This document shows positions 45,098 to 53,510 of a stretch of DNA of 64,000 nt, one piece after another; within the stretch, counting starts at the first letter, position 1; each line of letters opens with the position of its first letter. The notes beneath the pieces are model-generated. The model was not told the DNA's origin, made no database searches, and saw nothing but the letters and a program-made list of their open reading frames with translations. Origin of the DNA: Rhodococcus phenolicus (GTDB lineage Bacteria > Actinomycetota > Actinomycetes > Mycobacteriales > Mycobacteriaceae); contig NZ_LRRH01000052.1 of assembly GCF_001646785.1 (NCBI RefSeq), positions 46,442-110,441 on the forward strand, read 5' to 3'. A program made the position numbers and the translations under genes.

Positions 45098-47548
45098 GTG
45101 CAGGCTCCGGATTTCGGACTCGACTATGATGGTTTCGACAGTGCTGCAGAGGGTTTGCGCGAAGCACTGACGTCCACGGGGAACGGATACTTCTGCACGC
45201 GCGGCACCGCCGAGTGGGAGGACATGGGTCCGGTCCACTACCCGGGCACCTACGTCCACGGCATCTACAACCGCGAGACCACGATCATGGGCGGGCGGCC
45301 GGTGCTGAACGAGGACCTCGTCAACGTGTCGAACTGGCTGGTTCTCAAACTGCGCATCGAGGGCGAGGACGCGATCCGGCTCGACAACGTCGACCTTCTG
45401 TCGTATCGGCACACCTACGACATCCGATCGGCGACGGTACTGCGCGAATTGACGTTCCGGGACCGTCACGGGCGGGAAACCACGCTGCGCAGCCGCCGGT
45501 TCGTGAGCATGGCCGACAGTCATCAGGCCGCGCTCGAATGGACGCTCACCGCCGAGAACTGGTCGGGGCGTGTGGAAGTGATCACGGCACTCGACGGCCG
45601 CGTCACGAACCGGGTGGTCGCGCGGTACCGGCTGCTCGAAGGCAGGCACCTGGACCCGGTCTCACCCCGCACGTTCGGCGACGAGACCATCGCGTTGCGC
45701 GTGCAGACCCGCCAGTCCGACATCTACGTGGCCGAGGCGGCGCGCACCCGGGTGTTCCGGGGTGGCGACGACAACCCCTGCGAGGTGGACCGCGACCTGT
45801 ACCAGATGGAGGACTACATCCAGCAGGTGCTCGGTTTCGATCTCGAACGTCACGCTCCGGTGCGCGTGGAGAAGATGGTGTCGCTGTTCACCTCCCGCGA
45901 CGACGCGATCACCGAGCCGCTGGCCGCGGCGGGCGCGCACGTGCTGCGCTATCCCGATTTCGCCGCAGCCTATGCCGCGCACTGGGCGGCGTGGGACGAA
46001 CTGTGGGACATCTGCGATGTCCAGCTGCCCGGCGAGCCCCGCGCCCATCTGCTGCTCGGGCTGCACGTCGCGCACCTGCTGCAGGTCTGTTCACGCCACA
46101 CCGGCCAGCACGACGCCGGCGTCCCGGCGCGGGGACTCAACGGTGAGGCATACCGCGGTCATGTGTTCTGGGACGAGATGTACGTCTACCCGTTCCTCAA
46201 CCTGCGGATGCCCGAGGTGACCCGAAGCCTGATCCTCTACCGTTACCGTCGGTTGCCCGAAGCCCGTTGGGCGGCAACGCAAGCCGGGTTCCGAGGGGCG
46301 ATGTTCCCGTGGCAGAGCGGAAGCGACGGAACCGAGGAGACGCAGGAGGTGCATCTCAATCCCCTGTCCGGCCAGTGGGATCCGGATCTGAGCCGCAATC
46401 AGAGGCACATCAACGCGGCCATCTTCTACAACGTGTGGCGGTACCACCAGACCACAGACGACTCGGAGTTCCTCGCCGATTACGGCGCCGAGCTCATGCT
46501 CGAGATCGCCCGGTTCTGGGCATCGATCGCGCACTGGAACCCGGAACGGGAACGGTACGAGATCCACGGGGTGATGGGACCGGACGAGTTCCACGAACGG
46601 TCTCCCGGCTCGAACGAACCGGGAGTGCGCAACAACGCGTACACGAACGTCATGGTGGCATGGGTGATGGCGACCGTGCCGTCGGTCCTGGAATCACTGT
46701 CCGCCATCCGGCGCACCGCGCTGCTGTCCCGGCTCGCGGTGACCGACGAGGAACTGGATCTGTGGGACGACATGAGCCGGCGGATCTTCGTGCCGTTCCA
46801 TCTCGGTGTGATCAGCCAGTTCGAGGGTTACGACGAACTCGAGGAACTCGACTGGGAGCGCTACCGGGCCGGCTATCCCGACATCGGCCGCCTGGATCGG
46901 ATCCTGCGCGCCGAGGGTGAGGATCCCGATCGGTTCAAGCTGGCCAAACAGGCCGACACGGTGATGCTGTTCTTCCTGTTCGACTACGAGGAACTCGAAC
47001 CGGTCTTCGCGCGGCTCGGCTACCCCTTCGATCGCGATCTCGTGCATCGCACCGTCGAGTACTACGACGAGCGGACCTCCCACGGTTCGACGTTGAGCCA
47101 CGTGACGTTCGCGGCCGTCCTCGCCGACCTGGATCCGCCCGGCTCGTGGAGCCGTTTCATGCTGGCGCTCGAGAGTGACGTCAGCGACCTCCAGGGCGGC
47201 ACCACGAAGGAGGGCATCCACATGGGGGTCATGGCCGGAACTCTCGACGTGCTGCAACGCACCTACGTCGGGACCCGCGTCGACGACGGCGTGCTGGTGT
47301 TCCGGCCGCGCCTCGTCGACCGGCTCGACGGCGTGTCCTTCTCGATCCGCTTCCGCGGCACACCGCTTCGGGTACGCATCTCCGGAGGAGAACTGACCGT
47401 GCTCGCGCAGGCCGAAGGATTCCACGTGCCGATCCGGGTGGCGCTCGACGGCCGGGAACACGAACTCGGCCCCGGCGACAGTTGCGTCTTCACGCTTCCC
47501 GCGCAGCGCTCGTCGACCGCCCGGCAATCCCGCGGGACGACGCTGTGA
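45098..47548 (+). CDS. Glycoside hydrolase family 65 protein (trehalose/maltose/kojibiose phosphorylase type)
   Basis: 816 residues from GTG 45098 with GGAGG upstream. The GH65 plan is complete: N-terminal beta-sandwich, linker helices, (alpha/alpha)6 barrel and a C-terminal jelly roll (FRGTPLRVRISGGELTV). The substrate loop HVFWDEMYVYPFLNLRMPE, the catalytic acid in GVMGPDEFHE and the phosphate-binding SHGSTLS mark a disaccharide phosphorylase. It would split an alpha-glucoside to beta-glucose-1-phosphate and glucose. With otsB before and a beta-PGM-like gene overlapping by 4 nt after, trehalose is the likeliest substrate. Confidence 0.92.
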   Translation: MQAPDFGLDYDGFDSAAEGLREALTSTGNGYFCTRGTAEWEDMGPVHYPGTYVHGIYNRETTIMGGRPVLNEDLVNVSNWLVLKLRIEGEDAIRLDNVDLLSYRHTYDIRSATVLRELTFRDRHGRETTLRSRRFVSMADSHQAALEWTLTAENWSGRVEVITALDGRVTNRVVARYRLLEGRHLDPVSPRTFGDETIALRVQTRQSDIYVAEAARTRVFRGGDDNPCEVDRDLYQMEDYIQQVLGFDLERHAPVRVEKMVSLFTSRDDAITEPLAAAGAHVLRYPDFAAAYAAHWAAWDELWDICDVQLPGEPRAHLLLGLHVAHLLQVCSRHTGQHDAGVPARGLNGEAYRGHVFWDEMYVYPFLNLRMPEVTRSLILYRYRRLPEARWAATQAGFRGAMFPWQSGSDGTEETQEVHLNPLSGQWDPDLSRNQRHINAAIFYNVWRYHQTTDDSEFLADYGAELMLEIARFWASIAHWNPERERYEIHGVMGPDEFHERSPGSNEPGVRNNAYTNVMVAWVMATVPSVLESLSAIRRTALLSRLAVTDEELDLWDDMSRRIFVPFHLGVISQFEGYDELEELDWERYRAGYPDIGRLDRILRAEGEDPDRFKLAKQADTVMLFFLFDYEELEPVFARLGYPFDRDLVHRTVEYYDERTSHGSTLSHVTFAAVLADLDPPGSWSRFMLALESDVSDLQGGTTKEGIHMGVMAGTLDVLQRTYVGTRVDDGVLVFRPRLVDRLDGVSFSIRFRGTPLRVRISGGELTVLAQAEGFHVPIRVALDGREHELGPGDSCVFTLPAQRSSTARQSRGTTL

Positions 47549-48321
47549 CCCCGGCGGGCTTTCGCGGCGCGATCTTCGACGTGGACGGTGTCCTCGTCGA
47601 CTCCCCTCACGAATCGGCGTGGCGGCGGGCCCTGCACGAGCTGATGGACGGCGAATGGTCCGGCATCCGGGATTCGACGACGTGGACGCCGGATGCCTTC
47701 ACCCCGCAGGTCTATCAGCAGGTGTTGTCCGGGAAGCCGCGCCTGAGCGGCGCCCGGGCGGCGCTCGAGTACTTCCACGTCCCCGCGGCCGCGTCGCGCA
47801 CGGCGACCTATGCCGCGCGCAAGCAGCAACTGCTGGTGCACCTGATCGATGCGCGGGCGTTCGTCGCGTACCCCGACGCGGTGCGGTTCGTGCTGGCCGT
47901 GCGGGCCGAGGGCATCCCGATCGCCGCGGCGTCGTCGTCGAAGAACGCCGACGGGTTCCTGCGCGGGATCTCGCTCGGCGACTTCGGCGAGATCGACGGC
48001 TCGGCGGCCGGTACCACCCTTCTCGATGTCTTCGACGCGAACCTGTCCGGGCGGGATTTCGCCCGCGGCAAGCCGGACCCGGAGATCTTCCTGACCGCCG
48101 CTGCGGAACTCGGCGTGTCGCCCCGATCGTGTTTCGTCGTCGAGGACGCGGTCAGCGGAATTCTCGCGGCGAAAGCCGGAGGTATGGCCGCGCTCGGTGT
48201 CGCCCGGGCCGGGGATGCCTCCGCCCTGGCAGCGGCACATGCGGACCTGGTGGTGACCTCGATGGACGAGGTCGATCCGGCTCGGTTGCCGAGCGGGGAA
48301 CTCGCCGTCCGCGGGACGTGA
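47545..48321 (+). CDS. Beta-phosphoglucomutase-like HAD protein
   Basis: 258 residues from GTG 47545, overlapping the GH65 stop (GTGA). Motif I FDVDGVLVDS (Asp12, Asp14), motif II in ASSSKN, motif III GKPDPEIF and motif IV VEDAVSGILAAKAGG are of the beta-PGM subfamily, in which the second Asp allows phosphotransfer. It would turn beta-glucose-1-phosphate from the GH65 enzyme into glucose-6-phosphate. Coupled translation with GH65 strongly supports a joint pathway. Confidence 0.88.
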   Translation: MTPAGFRGAIFDVDGVLVDSPHESAWRRALHELMDGEWSGIRDSTTWTPDAFTPQVYQQVLSGKPRLSGARAALEYFHVPAAASRTATYAARKQQLLVHLIDARAFVAYPDAVRFVLAVRAEGIPIAAASSSKNADGFLRGISLGDFGEIDGSAAGTTLLDVFDANLSGRDFARGKPDPEIFLTAAAELGVSPRSCFVVEDAVSGILAAKAGGMAALGVARAGDASALAAAHADLVVTSMDEVDPARLPSGELAVRGT

Positions 48322-48450
48322 CGGCAGCACAACGGAACCGTCGACGGCAATCTCGTCGCCACGCCGCGATGACAACGATTGTGTAACGTGGCCGACGTTC
48401 AATGCCATGTCGGTGTCCGCGCCGTCACGAACCCCAGGGGGTGCACGCTC

Positions 48451-49704
48451 GTGCTGTCGTCCGAAATCCGAACCCGGCCGGTGCAGTCCTTGCTCGTCGC
48501 TCTGGGTCTGGTCCTCTCGGCGATCGTCGTGACGATGCATCTGCACGACTCGCTGACGAAATACCTGATGGATCTGGACGTGTTCCGGGACGCCGGCGAG
48601 GCGTTCGTCCGCCACACCCCGCTGTACACCGACGGTTTCCACACCAGCTCCGGGTTCCGGTTCATCTACCCGCCCGTCGCGGCGTTCCTGTTCTCGGCGC
48701 TGACGGTGGTCAGCAGCACCACCATGCAGTTCCTGTGGACGCTCGGCCTGATCGTGCTGGTCTGGTGGGTGCTGAAGGTCGCGCTGCAACGCATGAACGT
48801 CGAGCGCGCGAGCCTGCTGGCCACCGCGGCGCTCGGGCTGACCCTGTGCATCGAGCCGATGCGGTCGAACTTCGCGTTCGGCCAGATCAACATCGTGCTC
48901 ATGGCTCTGGTCGTCGCCGACTGCCTCGGGGTGATCCCGAAGCGGTTCCGCGGTGTCGGTATCGCCCTCGCAGCCGCCATCAAGATCACCCCCGCTGCGT
49001 TCGGACTGCTGCTGTTGTTGCGACGCGACCTGCCGTCGGTGGCGCGCGCCGCCGGTGGATTCCTCGGCATCGCCGCCTTCGGCTACTGGCTGCGGCCCGA
49101 GTCGTCCGTCTACTTCTGGACCCACGAGGCGTGGGCCACCGACCGCGCCGGGGATCAGGAGTTCTTCCGGAACCAGGCCCTGACCGGCCTGATCGCCCGA
49201 TTCGACCTCTCCGAGTCCGTGACCAAGGGCCTGTGGGTGGTCGGCGCCGCCGTCATCGTCGCAGCGGCCGCGTGGGCCGCGAATCGCTTCCTGCGTTCGG
49301 ACGAGCCGGTGATCGCCCTCGGCGTGATCGCGCTCGCGACGCTGCTCGCCGCCCCCATCGCCGTCACCCATCACTGGGCGTACAGCGTCCTGCTCATCGC
49401 GATTCCGATCGCGCCGCAGTACCGCCGCTGGTGGCCCGTACTGTTGCCCGCTGCGCTCGTGTTCCTCGTCGGGCCGAACTATCTGCTCGTCGACGCGTCC
49501 TCGCACGGCTGGGTGGAGCAGGCCGTCCTCGAACTGCTGGGCAACGCCCAGTGCCTGACCGGCATCGTGTTGCTGGTCGCCGCGGTCGTCGCCGCGCGGT
49601 CGCGTCGCGAGGCCGTGAAGCCCGGTGAAGCCGGGAAGCCCGCTCTCGACACCCGCATCGCCGAAGAGGCGGGTCAGCCCCAGAGCGCGGCGGCCACCAC
49701 ATAG
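48451..49704 (+). CDS. GT87-like polyprenol-phosphate mannosyltransferase family membrane protein (DUF2029)
   Basis: 417 residues from GTG 48451, with AGGGGGT about 9 nt before. It has about ten membrane segments. The family's early Asp is in MDLDVFRDAG near residue 32, and GFRFIYPPVAA, NFAFGQINIVLMAL and AAAIKITPAAFGLLLLLRRD are typical of GT-C alpha-(1-2)-mannosyltransferases of Corynebacteriales such as Rv2181 and PimE. It would add mannose from polyprenyl-phosphomannose to PIM/LM/LAM outside the membrane. The last 31 nt overlap azlD. Confidence 0.85.
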   Translation: MLSSEIRTRPVQSLLVALGLVLSAIVVTMHLHDSLTKYLMDLDVFRDAGEAFVRHTPLYTDGFHTSSGFRFIYPPVAAFLFSALTVVSSTTMQFLWTLGLIVLVWWVLKVALQRMNVERASLLATAALGLTLCIEPMRSNFAFGQINIVLMALVVADCLGVIPKRFRGVGIALAAAIKITPAAFGLLLLLRRDLPSVARAAGGFLGIAAFGYWLRPESSVYFWTHEAWATDRAGDQEFFRNQALTGLIARFDLSESVTKGLWVVGAAVIVAAAAWAANRFLRSDEPVIALGVIALATLLAAPIAVTHHWAYSVLLIAIPIAPQYRRWWPVLLPAALVFLVGPNYLLVDASSHGWVEQAVLELLGNAQCLTGIVLLVAAVVAARSRREAVKPGEAGKPALDTRIAEEAGQPQSAAATT

Positions 49705-50003
49705 GAGGCGGTGCCGGCGACGGTGCTCAGCGCCGGGTTGCGTCGCCACAGATGGACCGCGACGGTCGCGCCGAGACCGATCAGTGCGGGCAGCCACGTC
49801 GTCGCGCCGGTGTCCCGCAGCGTGTACATCACCAGGATCAGCATCACTCCGGCCGGCATCGTCGTGCCGAGGAACTTCACCAGCGCCGAATCGCGGAGGA
49901 ACGCCAGTGCCGCGAACGGCGCCGCCCGCAGGCCGACCGTGACCGCGAACATCACGAACAGCGATGCCAGCACGTAGCCGGCGCCCGGTACCGACTCAGG
50001 CAC
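49674..50003 (-). CDS. azlD: Branched-chain amino acid exporter small subunit AzlD
   Basis: 109 residues from ATG 50003. Three or four hydrophobic helices with the AzlD landmarks RAAPFAAL (residues 25-32) and PAGVMLILVMYTLRD. It forms the exporter with AzlC; the genes overlap by 8 nt. It exports branched-chain amino acids or analogues in characterised systems (BrnE). Confidence 0.88.
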   Translation of the reverse strand: MPESVPGAGYVLASLFVMFAVTVGLRAAPFAALAFLRDSALVKFLGTTMPAGVMLILVMYTLRDTGATTWLPALIGLGATVAVHLWRRNPALSTVAGTASYVVAAALWG

Positions 50004-50688
50004 GGGACACCCGGTTGCGGTAGATGTACCGGACGATCAGCGCCAGCACGAACAACCCGAGTGCGACCGGGAGCATGACGTCCTTCGCGAGCACCAGGGC
50101 GACCGATCCGCACACGAACGCGATCGCGGGTGCCGGAAGGTCGCGGTTGATGCGGAAGGCGTCGATCGCGAGCACCGTGCACAGCGCGGTGAGCGCGAAC
50201 TCGAGTCCCGACAGGCCCGCGGGGAGCGCGGCGCCGATCAGTGCCCCCACGGTTCCCGAGACCACCCACACCGCCTGGCACAGCACCTGCACGGTGAGGA
50301 TCCGGGTGCCGGTCAGCTCGGCGTGGGGTTTCGGGGCGACGATGGCGTACGACTCGTCGGTGAGGGCGTACACGCTGTAAACCCGTCCGATACGGCTGCG
50401 GATCACCCGCAGCGGGAAGCTCAGGCCGTAGAACACGTGCCGGAAGTTGATCAGCAGCGTCGCCGCCGCGAGCGATGCGAACGGGGTGACGGCCCCGATC
50501 AGTCCGACCGCGAGGAACTCCATCGATCCGGCGTAGATGACGGTGGAGAAGATCGGTGCCCACCACCAGTCGAAACCGCCCTGGGTCAGCACCACCCCGA
50601 ACGCCAGCCCCAGCGGGATCAGGCCGAGACCGACGGCCCAGGAGTCGGCGATGCCGACGCGGATCTCGGTGGAGCGACGGTCGGACAC
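49996..50688 (-). CDS. azlC: Branched-chain amino acid permease AzlC
   Basis: 230 residues. GTG 50688 is chosen because the longer frame upstream is low-complexity Arg/Pro with no coding character. Landmarks: PLGLAFGVVLTQGGFDWWWAPIFSTVIYAGS, then INFRHVFYGLSFP and ALTDESYAI, all typical AzlC/BrnF. Large subunit of the exporter with AzlD. Divergent from the M50-like gene across 104 bp. Confidence 0.9.
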   Translation of the reverse strand: MSDRRSTEIRVGIADSWAVGLGLIPLGLAFGVVLTQGGFDWWWAPIFSTVIYAGSMEFLAVGLIGAVTPFASLAAATLLINFRHVFYGLSFPLRVIRSRIGRVYSVYALTDESYAIVAPKPHAELTGTRILTVQVLCQAVWVVSGTVGALIGAALPAGLSGLEFALTALCTVLAIDAFRINRDLPAPAIAFVCGSVALVLAKDVMLPVALGLFVLALIVRYIYRNRVSRA

Positions 50689-50792
50689 ACGGCCCAATCT
50701 ATCGGTGCCCCCGGACGGCGGCGTCCCCGGACCTCGATGCCGCACGGGTCCCGCCGTACGATGACACGTTCCGTTTCGACGAAAGGTGACCT

Positions 50793-51533
50793 GTGCCCTC
50801 GACCCTCGCCTCGATCCCGGACACACGGGGATCCGCCTGGGACGCGGTGTCCGCTGTGAGCGAGCCGGCCCCTCCCGCACTGATCGTCGTCACCGCTGTG
50901 ATCGCGCTCGTGCTGGTCACCGTGCGGCCGTTGTGGCTTGCGACGCGGCACCTGATCACGCAGGCACACGAGGGGTCGCATGCGCTCGTCGCGCGTCTGG
51001 TCGGGCGGCGGCTGTCCGGGATCCGGTTGCACAGCGACACCTCCGGGGTGACCGTCTCGTCCGGCAATCCGCGCGGTCCGGGCATGATGGCGACCGCGTT
51101 CGCGGGGTACGTGGGTCCGGCGGTGCTCGGGTTCCTCGCGGCGACGTTGCTGACGCTCGACCGCCCGGCCGCGGTGCTGTGGTCGGTGCTCGCGGCGCTG
51201 GCGCTGCTGATCCTGCTGATCCGCAATCTGTTCGGTTTCCTGTCCGTCCTCGCGGTCGGCGCCGCCGTCGGGGCGGCTGCCTATTACGGGGATCCGGTGA
51301 TCCGCTACACCGCGGCGTATCTGCTGACGTGGGTGCTGCTGTTCGGTGCGACCCGGCCGGTCGTCGAGCTGGCCCGCACCCATCGGCGTGGGGGCGGCGG
51401 GGGTTCGGATGCCGATCAGCTGCGGTGGCTCACCCGGATTCCGGCCGCCCTGTGGATTCTGGTGTTCGGGCTGGTGACCGCCGGGACGGCGGTGTACGGG
51501 ACCGCCCGGATCGTGGTCACGCAACTGCTGTGA
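50793..51533 (+). CDS. M50-type (M50B-like) membrane metalloprotease family protein
   Basis: 246 residues from GTG 50793. TM1 is IVVTAVIALVLVTV. It is followed by QAHEGSHALVARLVGRRLSGI, where His59-Glu60-x-x-His63 is the zinc-protease HExxH motif. Four or five more hydrophobic segments follow, ending with one near the C-terminus. The PDZ domain and NPDG motif of site-2 proteases are not seen, so activity is uncertain. Known as Peptidase_M50B-like in many actinobacteria; role unknown. Confidence 0.75.
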   Translation: MPSTLASIPDTRGSAWDAVSAVSEPAPPALIVVTAVIALVLVTVRPLWLATRHLITQAHEGSHALVARLVGRRLSGIRLHSDTSGVTVSSGNPRGPGMMATAFAGYVGPAVLGFLAATLLTLDRPAAVLWSVLAALALLILLIRNLFGFLSVLAVGAAVGAAAYYGDPVIRYTAAYLLTWVLLFGATRPVVELARTHRRGGGGGSDADQLRWLTRIPAALWILVFGLVTAGTAVYGTARIVVTQLL

Positions 51534-51582
51534 CCGTGCGCCTTTCCGGCGCGTGGACACACCGGAAAAGGCACCGGTGCCG

Positions 51583-52227
51583 TCACTCCACGTCCATCGC
51601 GACGGCCCGCACCGGGGCACCGTCGCCGCCCGCGAGCCGGATCGGCAGGACACTGATCAGCGGGTCCGGGAAGTCGATCCGCTCGAGTCCGCACAGGTTC
51701 TCGCAGATGACGCCGCCGGCATCGGCGACGAGCCAGTGCGCGGGGAACTCGCTCGCACCGGTCGTATCGAGGCTCGGAGCGTCGATGCCGATCGTGCGCA
51801 CACCCCGGTCGAGGAGCCGGCGGCACGCGTCCGCGTCCAGGAAAGGGTGATCGAAGTACGCGTCGGTTCCGTAGTGCGCGTCCCAGCCGGTGTGCAGCAG
51901 GACGATGTCGCCGGGTCCACATGCCACGTCACCGATGGTTGCCGCGGTGATCGGGGTACGCGCGGTCAGCCCTCGCACGTCCACGACGACGCCGCGCCCC
52001 ACGAAGAGCCGCGGGTCCAGCCCGTCGACCGGTTCGCCGGTCTCCCGCATGTGCCGCGGGGCGTCGACGTGCGTGCCGGTCTGGGACCCCATGTCGATTC
52101 GCAGCAGGTTGTAGCCGTCGGCGCGCAGGGTCGCGTGCGGGGTCAATGCGGTCGCGGGGTCGCCCGGGTACACCTGGGTCTCCGCGGACACAAGACGGCT
52201 CAGGTCGACGATCCGGCGTACGCGCAC
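51583..52227 (-). CDS. Cyclase-family metal-dependent hydrolase (kynurenine formamidase-like)
   Basis: 214 residues from ATG 52227. The motif TGTHVDAPRHM gives His53, Asp55 and His59, the metal-binding HxGTHxDxPxH type signature of PF04199. DLS near residue 8 and DAPSLD near 160 also fit. Members include kynurenine formamidase, isatin hydrolase and others; with no kynurenine genes near, the substrate is open. The gene is divergent from the acyl-CoA dehydrogenase pair. Confidence 0.8.
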   Translation of the reverse strand: MRVRRIVDLSRLVSAETQVYPGDPATALTPHATLRADGYNLLRIDMGSQTGTHVDAPRHMRETGEPVDGLDPRLFVGRGVVVDVRGLTARTPITAATIGDVACGPGDIVLLHTGWDAHYGTDAYFDHPFLDADACRRLLDRGVRTIGIDAPSLDTTGASEFPAHWLVADAGGVICENLCGLERIDFPDPLISVLPIRLAGGDGAPVRAVAMDVE

Positions 52228-52295
52228 CCGCCGATCGTATCCGCGCGACCGTCCCCCTATCAGCTCGCCACAACACCTTCAAGAGTGGCATTTTC

Positions 52296-52311
52296 AATCC
52301 TTGCAAGTATT
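52296..52311. promoter_or_regulatory. Candidate operator upstream of acyl-CoA dehydrogenases
   Basis: AATCCTTGCAAGTATT is a near-perfect 16-bp dyad around CTTGCAAG in the 143-bp gap between the cyclase and dehydrogenase genes. AT-rich context suggests a promoter with a TetR- or MarR-like site. Confidence 0.35.
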
Positions 52312-52370
52312 GTTCTCTACACCGAGAGCGATATGTTCACACCGGCTGCGACGGCAGGGGACGAAGACAC

Positions 52371-53510
52371 ATGCTGTGGGAACCGACTCCCGACCAGGAG
52401 TTCTTCCGAGACACGACCGCGCGGTTCCTCGAGGACCAGGCGCCTCCAGGGGAACTGCGCCGCATGCGCGACGATCCGGCCGGGTTCGACGCCGGCTACT
52501 GGCGGCGCGGTGCGGAACTGGGCTGGACGAGCCTGCTCGTCGCCGAAGAACACGGCGGTGGTTCCCTCAGCGGCGCCGGACTCGTCGACCTCACGCTCGT
52601 CGCCCACGAGTTCGGCCGGCACGCCGCACCCGGCCCGCTGACACCGAGCAACCTGGTGGCGGCCGCGCTGAGCACCCACTACACGGATGCCCACGACAAA
52701 CCGCTCGCGGCGCTGATCGCCGGAACGTCGACCGCCGCGTGGTGCGTCGACGAACCGCTGCCCGGCAGCCGCCCCGCCGGATCTCCGGTCGAGATCCGGG
52801 TCGAGGGCGACGAGGTCGTCGTGCACGGGACCAAACGGCCCGTCGAAGCCGCCCCGACCGCGGACCTGCTGCTGGTGACCGGGCGCACGGGCGACGGCGT
52901 GTCCCAGGTGCTCGTTCCGGCCGACACCGCCGGTGTCCGCGTCACCCCGCTGCGATCGATCGACGTGACCCGCCGCTACGCGACCGTCGAGTTCGAGGAG
53001 GTGCGTCTGCCCGCGACGGCACTGGTCGGAACCGCGGGCGGTGCGCGTGCCGACGTCGAGCACACCCGGCGGCTCGCCGTCGTGATCGGTTGCGCCGAGT
53101 CCGTCGGCGCCCTCCAGTCGGTGTTCGACCTGACCGTCGAATGGGCCTTCGACCGTTACTCGTTCGGCCGCTCGCTCGCCTCGTATCAAGCGCTCAAACA
53201 CCGGTTCGCAGACATGAAGACGTGGCTCGAGGCGTTCCACGCCCTCGCCGACGACGCTGCCGCCGACGTCGCCGCGGGCGTTCCCGGCGCGGCGGAATCC
53301 ACCAGTGCCGCAAAGGCATACATCGGCGACTACGGCGGCCTGCTGATCCAGGACTGTGTGCAGCTCCACGGCGGTATCGGTGTCACTTACGAACACGACC
53401 TGCACCTGTTCATGCGCCGGGCCACCGCCAACCGGGCGAGCCACGGCAGTCCCGCCGAACACCGACAGCTCATCGCCGACATCGCCCTGCAGCAGGAGGC
53501 CGCACAGTGA
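52371..53510 (+). CDS. Acyl-CoA dehydrogenase (FadE-type), first of pair
   Basis: 379 residues from ATG 52371. The ACAD N-domain (FFRDTTARFLEDQ, LGWTSLLVAEEHGG), middle beta domain and C-domain (AFDRYSFGRSLASYQALKHRFADM, VQLHGGIGVTYEHDLHLFMRRA) are present. The catalytic Glu usually in the C-domain is not clearly seen at the expected place, and the middle domain is short. Such subunits often pair as heterotetramers with a neighbouring FadE, as in the steroid-degrading FadE26-27 or FadE28-29. GTGA overlap with the next FadE supports this. Confidence 0.85.
   Translation: MLWEPTPDQEFFRDTTARFLEDQAPPGELRRMRDDPAGFDAGYWRRGAELGWTSLLVAEEHGGGSLSGAGLVDLTLVAHEFGRHAAPGPLTPSNLVAAALSTHYTDAHDKPLAALIAGTSTAAWCVDEPLPGSRPAGSPVEIRVEGDEVVVHGTKRPVEAAPTADLLLVTGRTGDGVSQVLVPADTAGVRVTPLRSIDVTRRYATVEFEEVRLPATALVGTAGGARADVEHTRRLAVVIGCAESVGALQSVFDLTVEWAFDRYSFGRSLASYQALKHRFADMKTWLEAFHALADDAAADVAAGVPGAAESTSAAKAYIGDYGGLLIQDCVQLHGGIGVTYEHDLHLFMRRATANRASHGSPAEHRQLIADIALQQEAAQ

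Noticed and set aside
47263..49797. Open minus-strand frame of 844 codons opposite GH65, HAD and mannosyltransferase genes
   Set aside because: Low-complexity Arg/Gly/Gln/His sequence, no start site, fully antisense to three genes with clear families.
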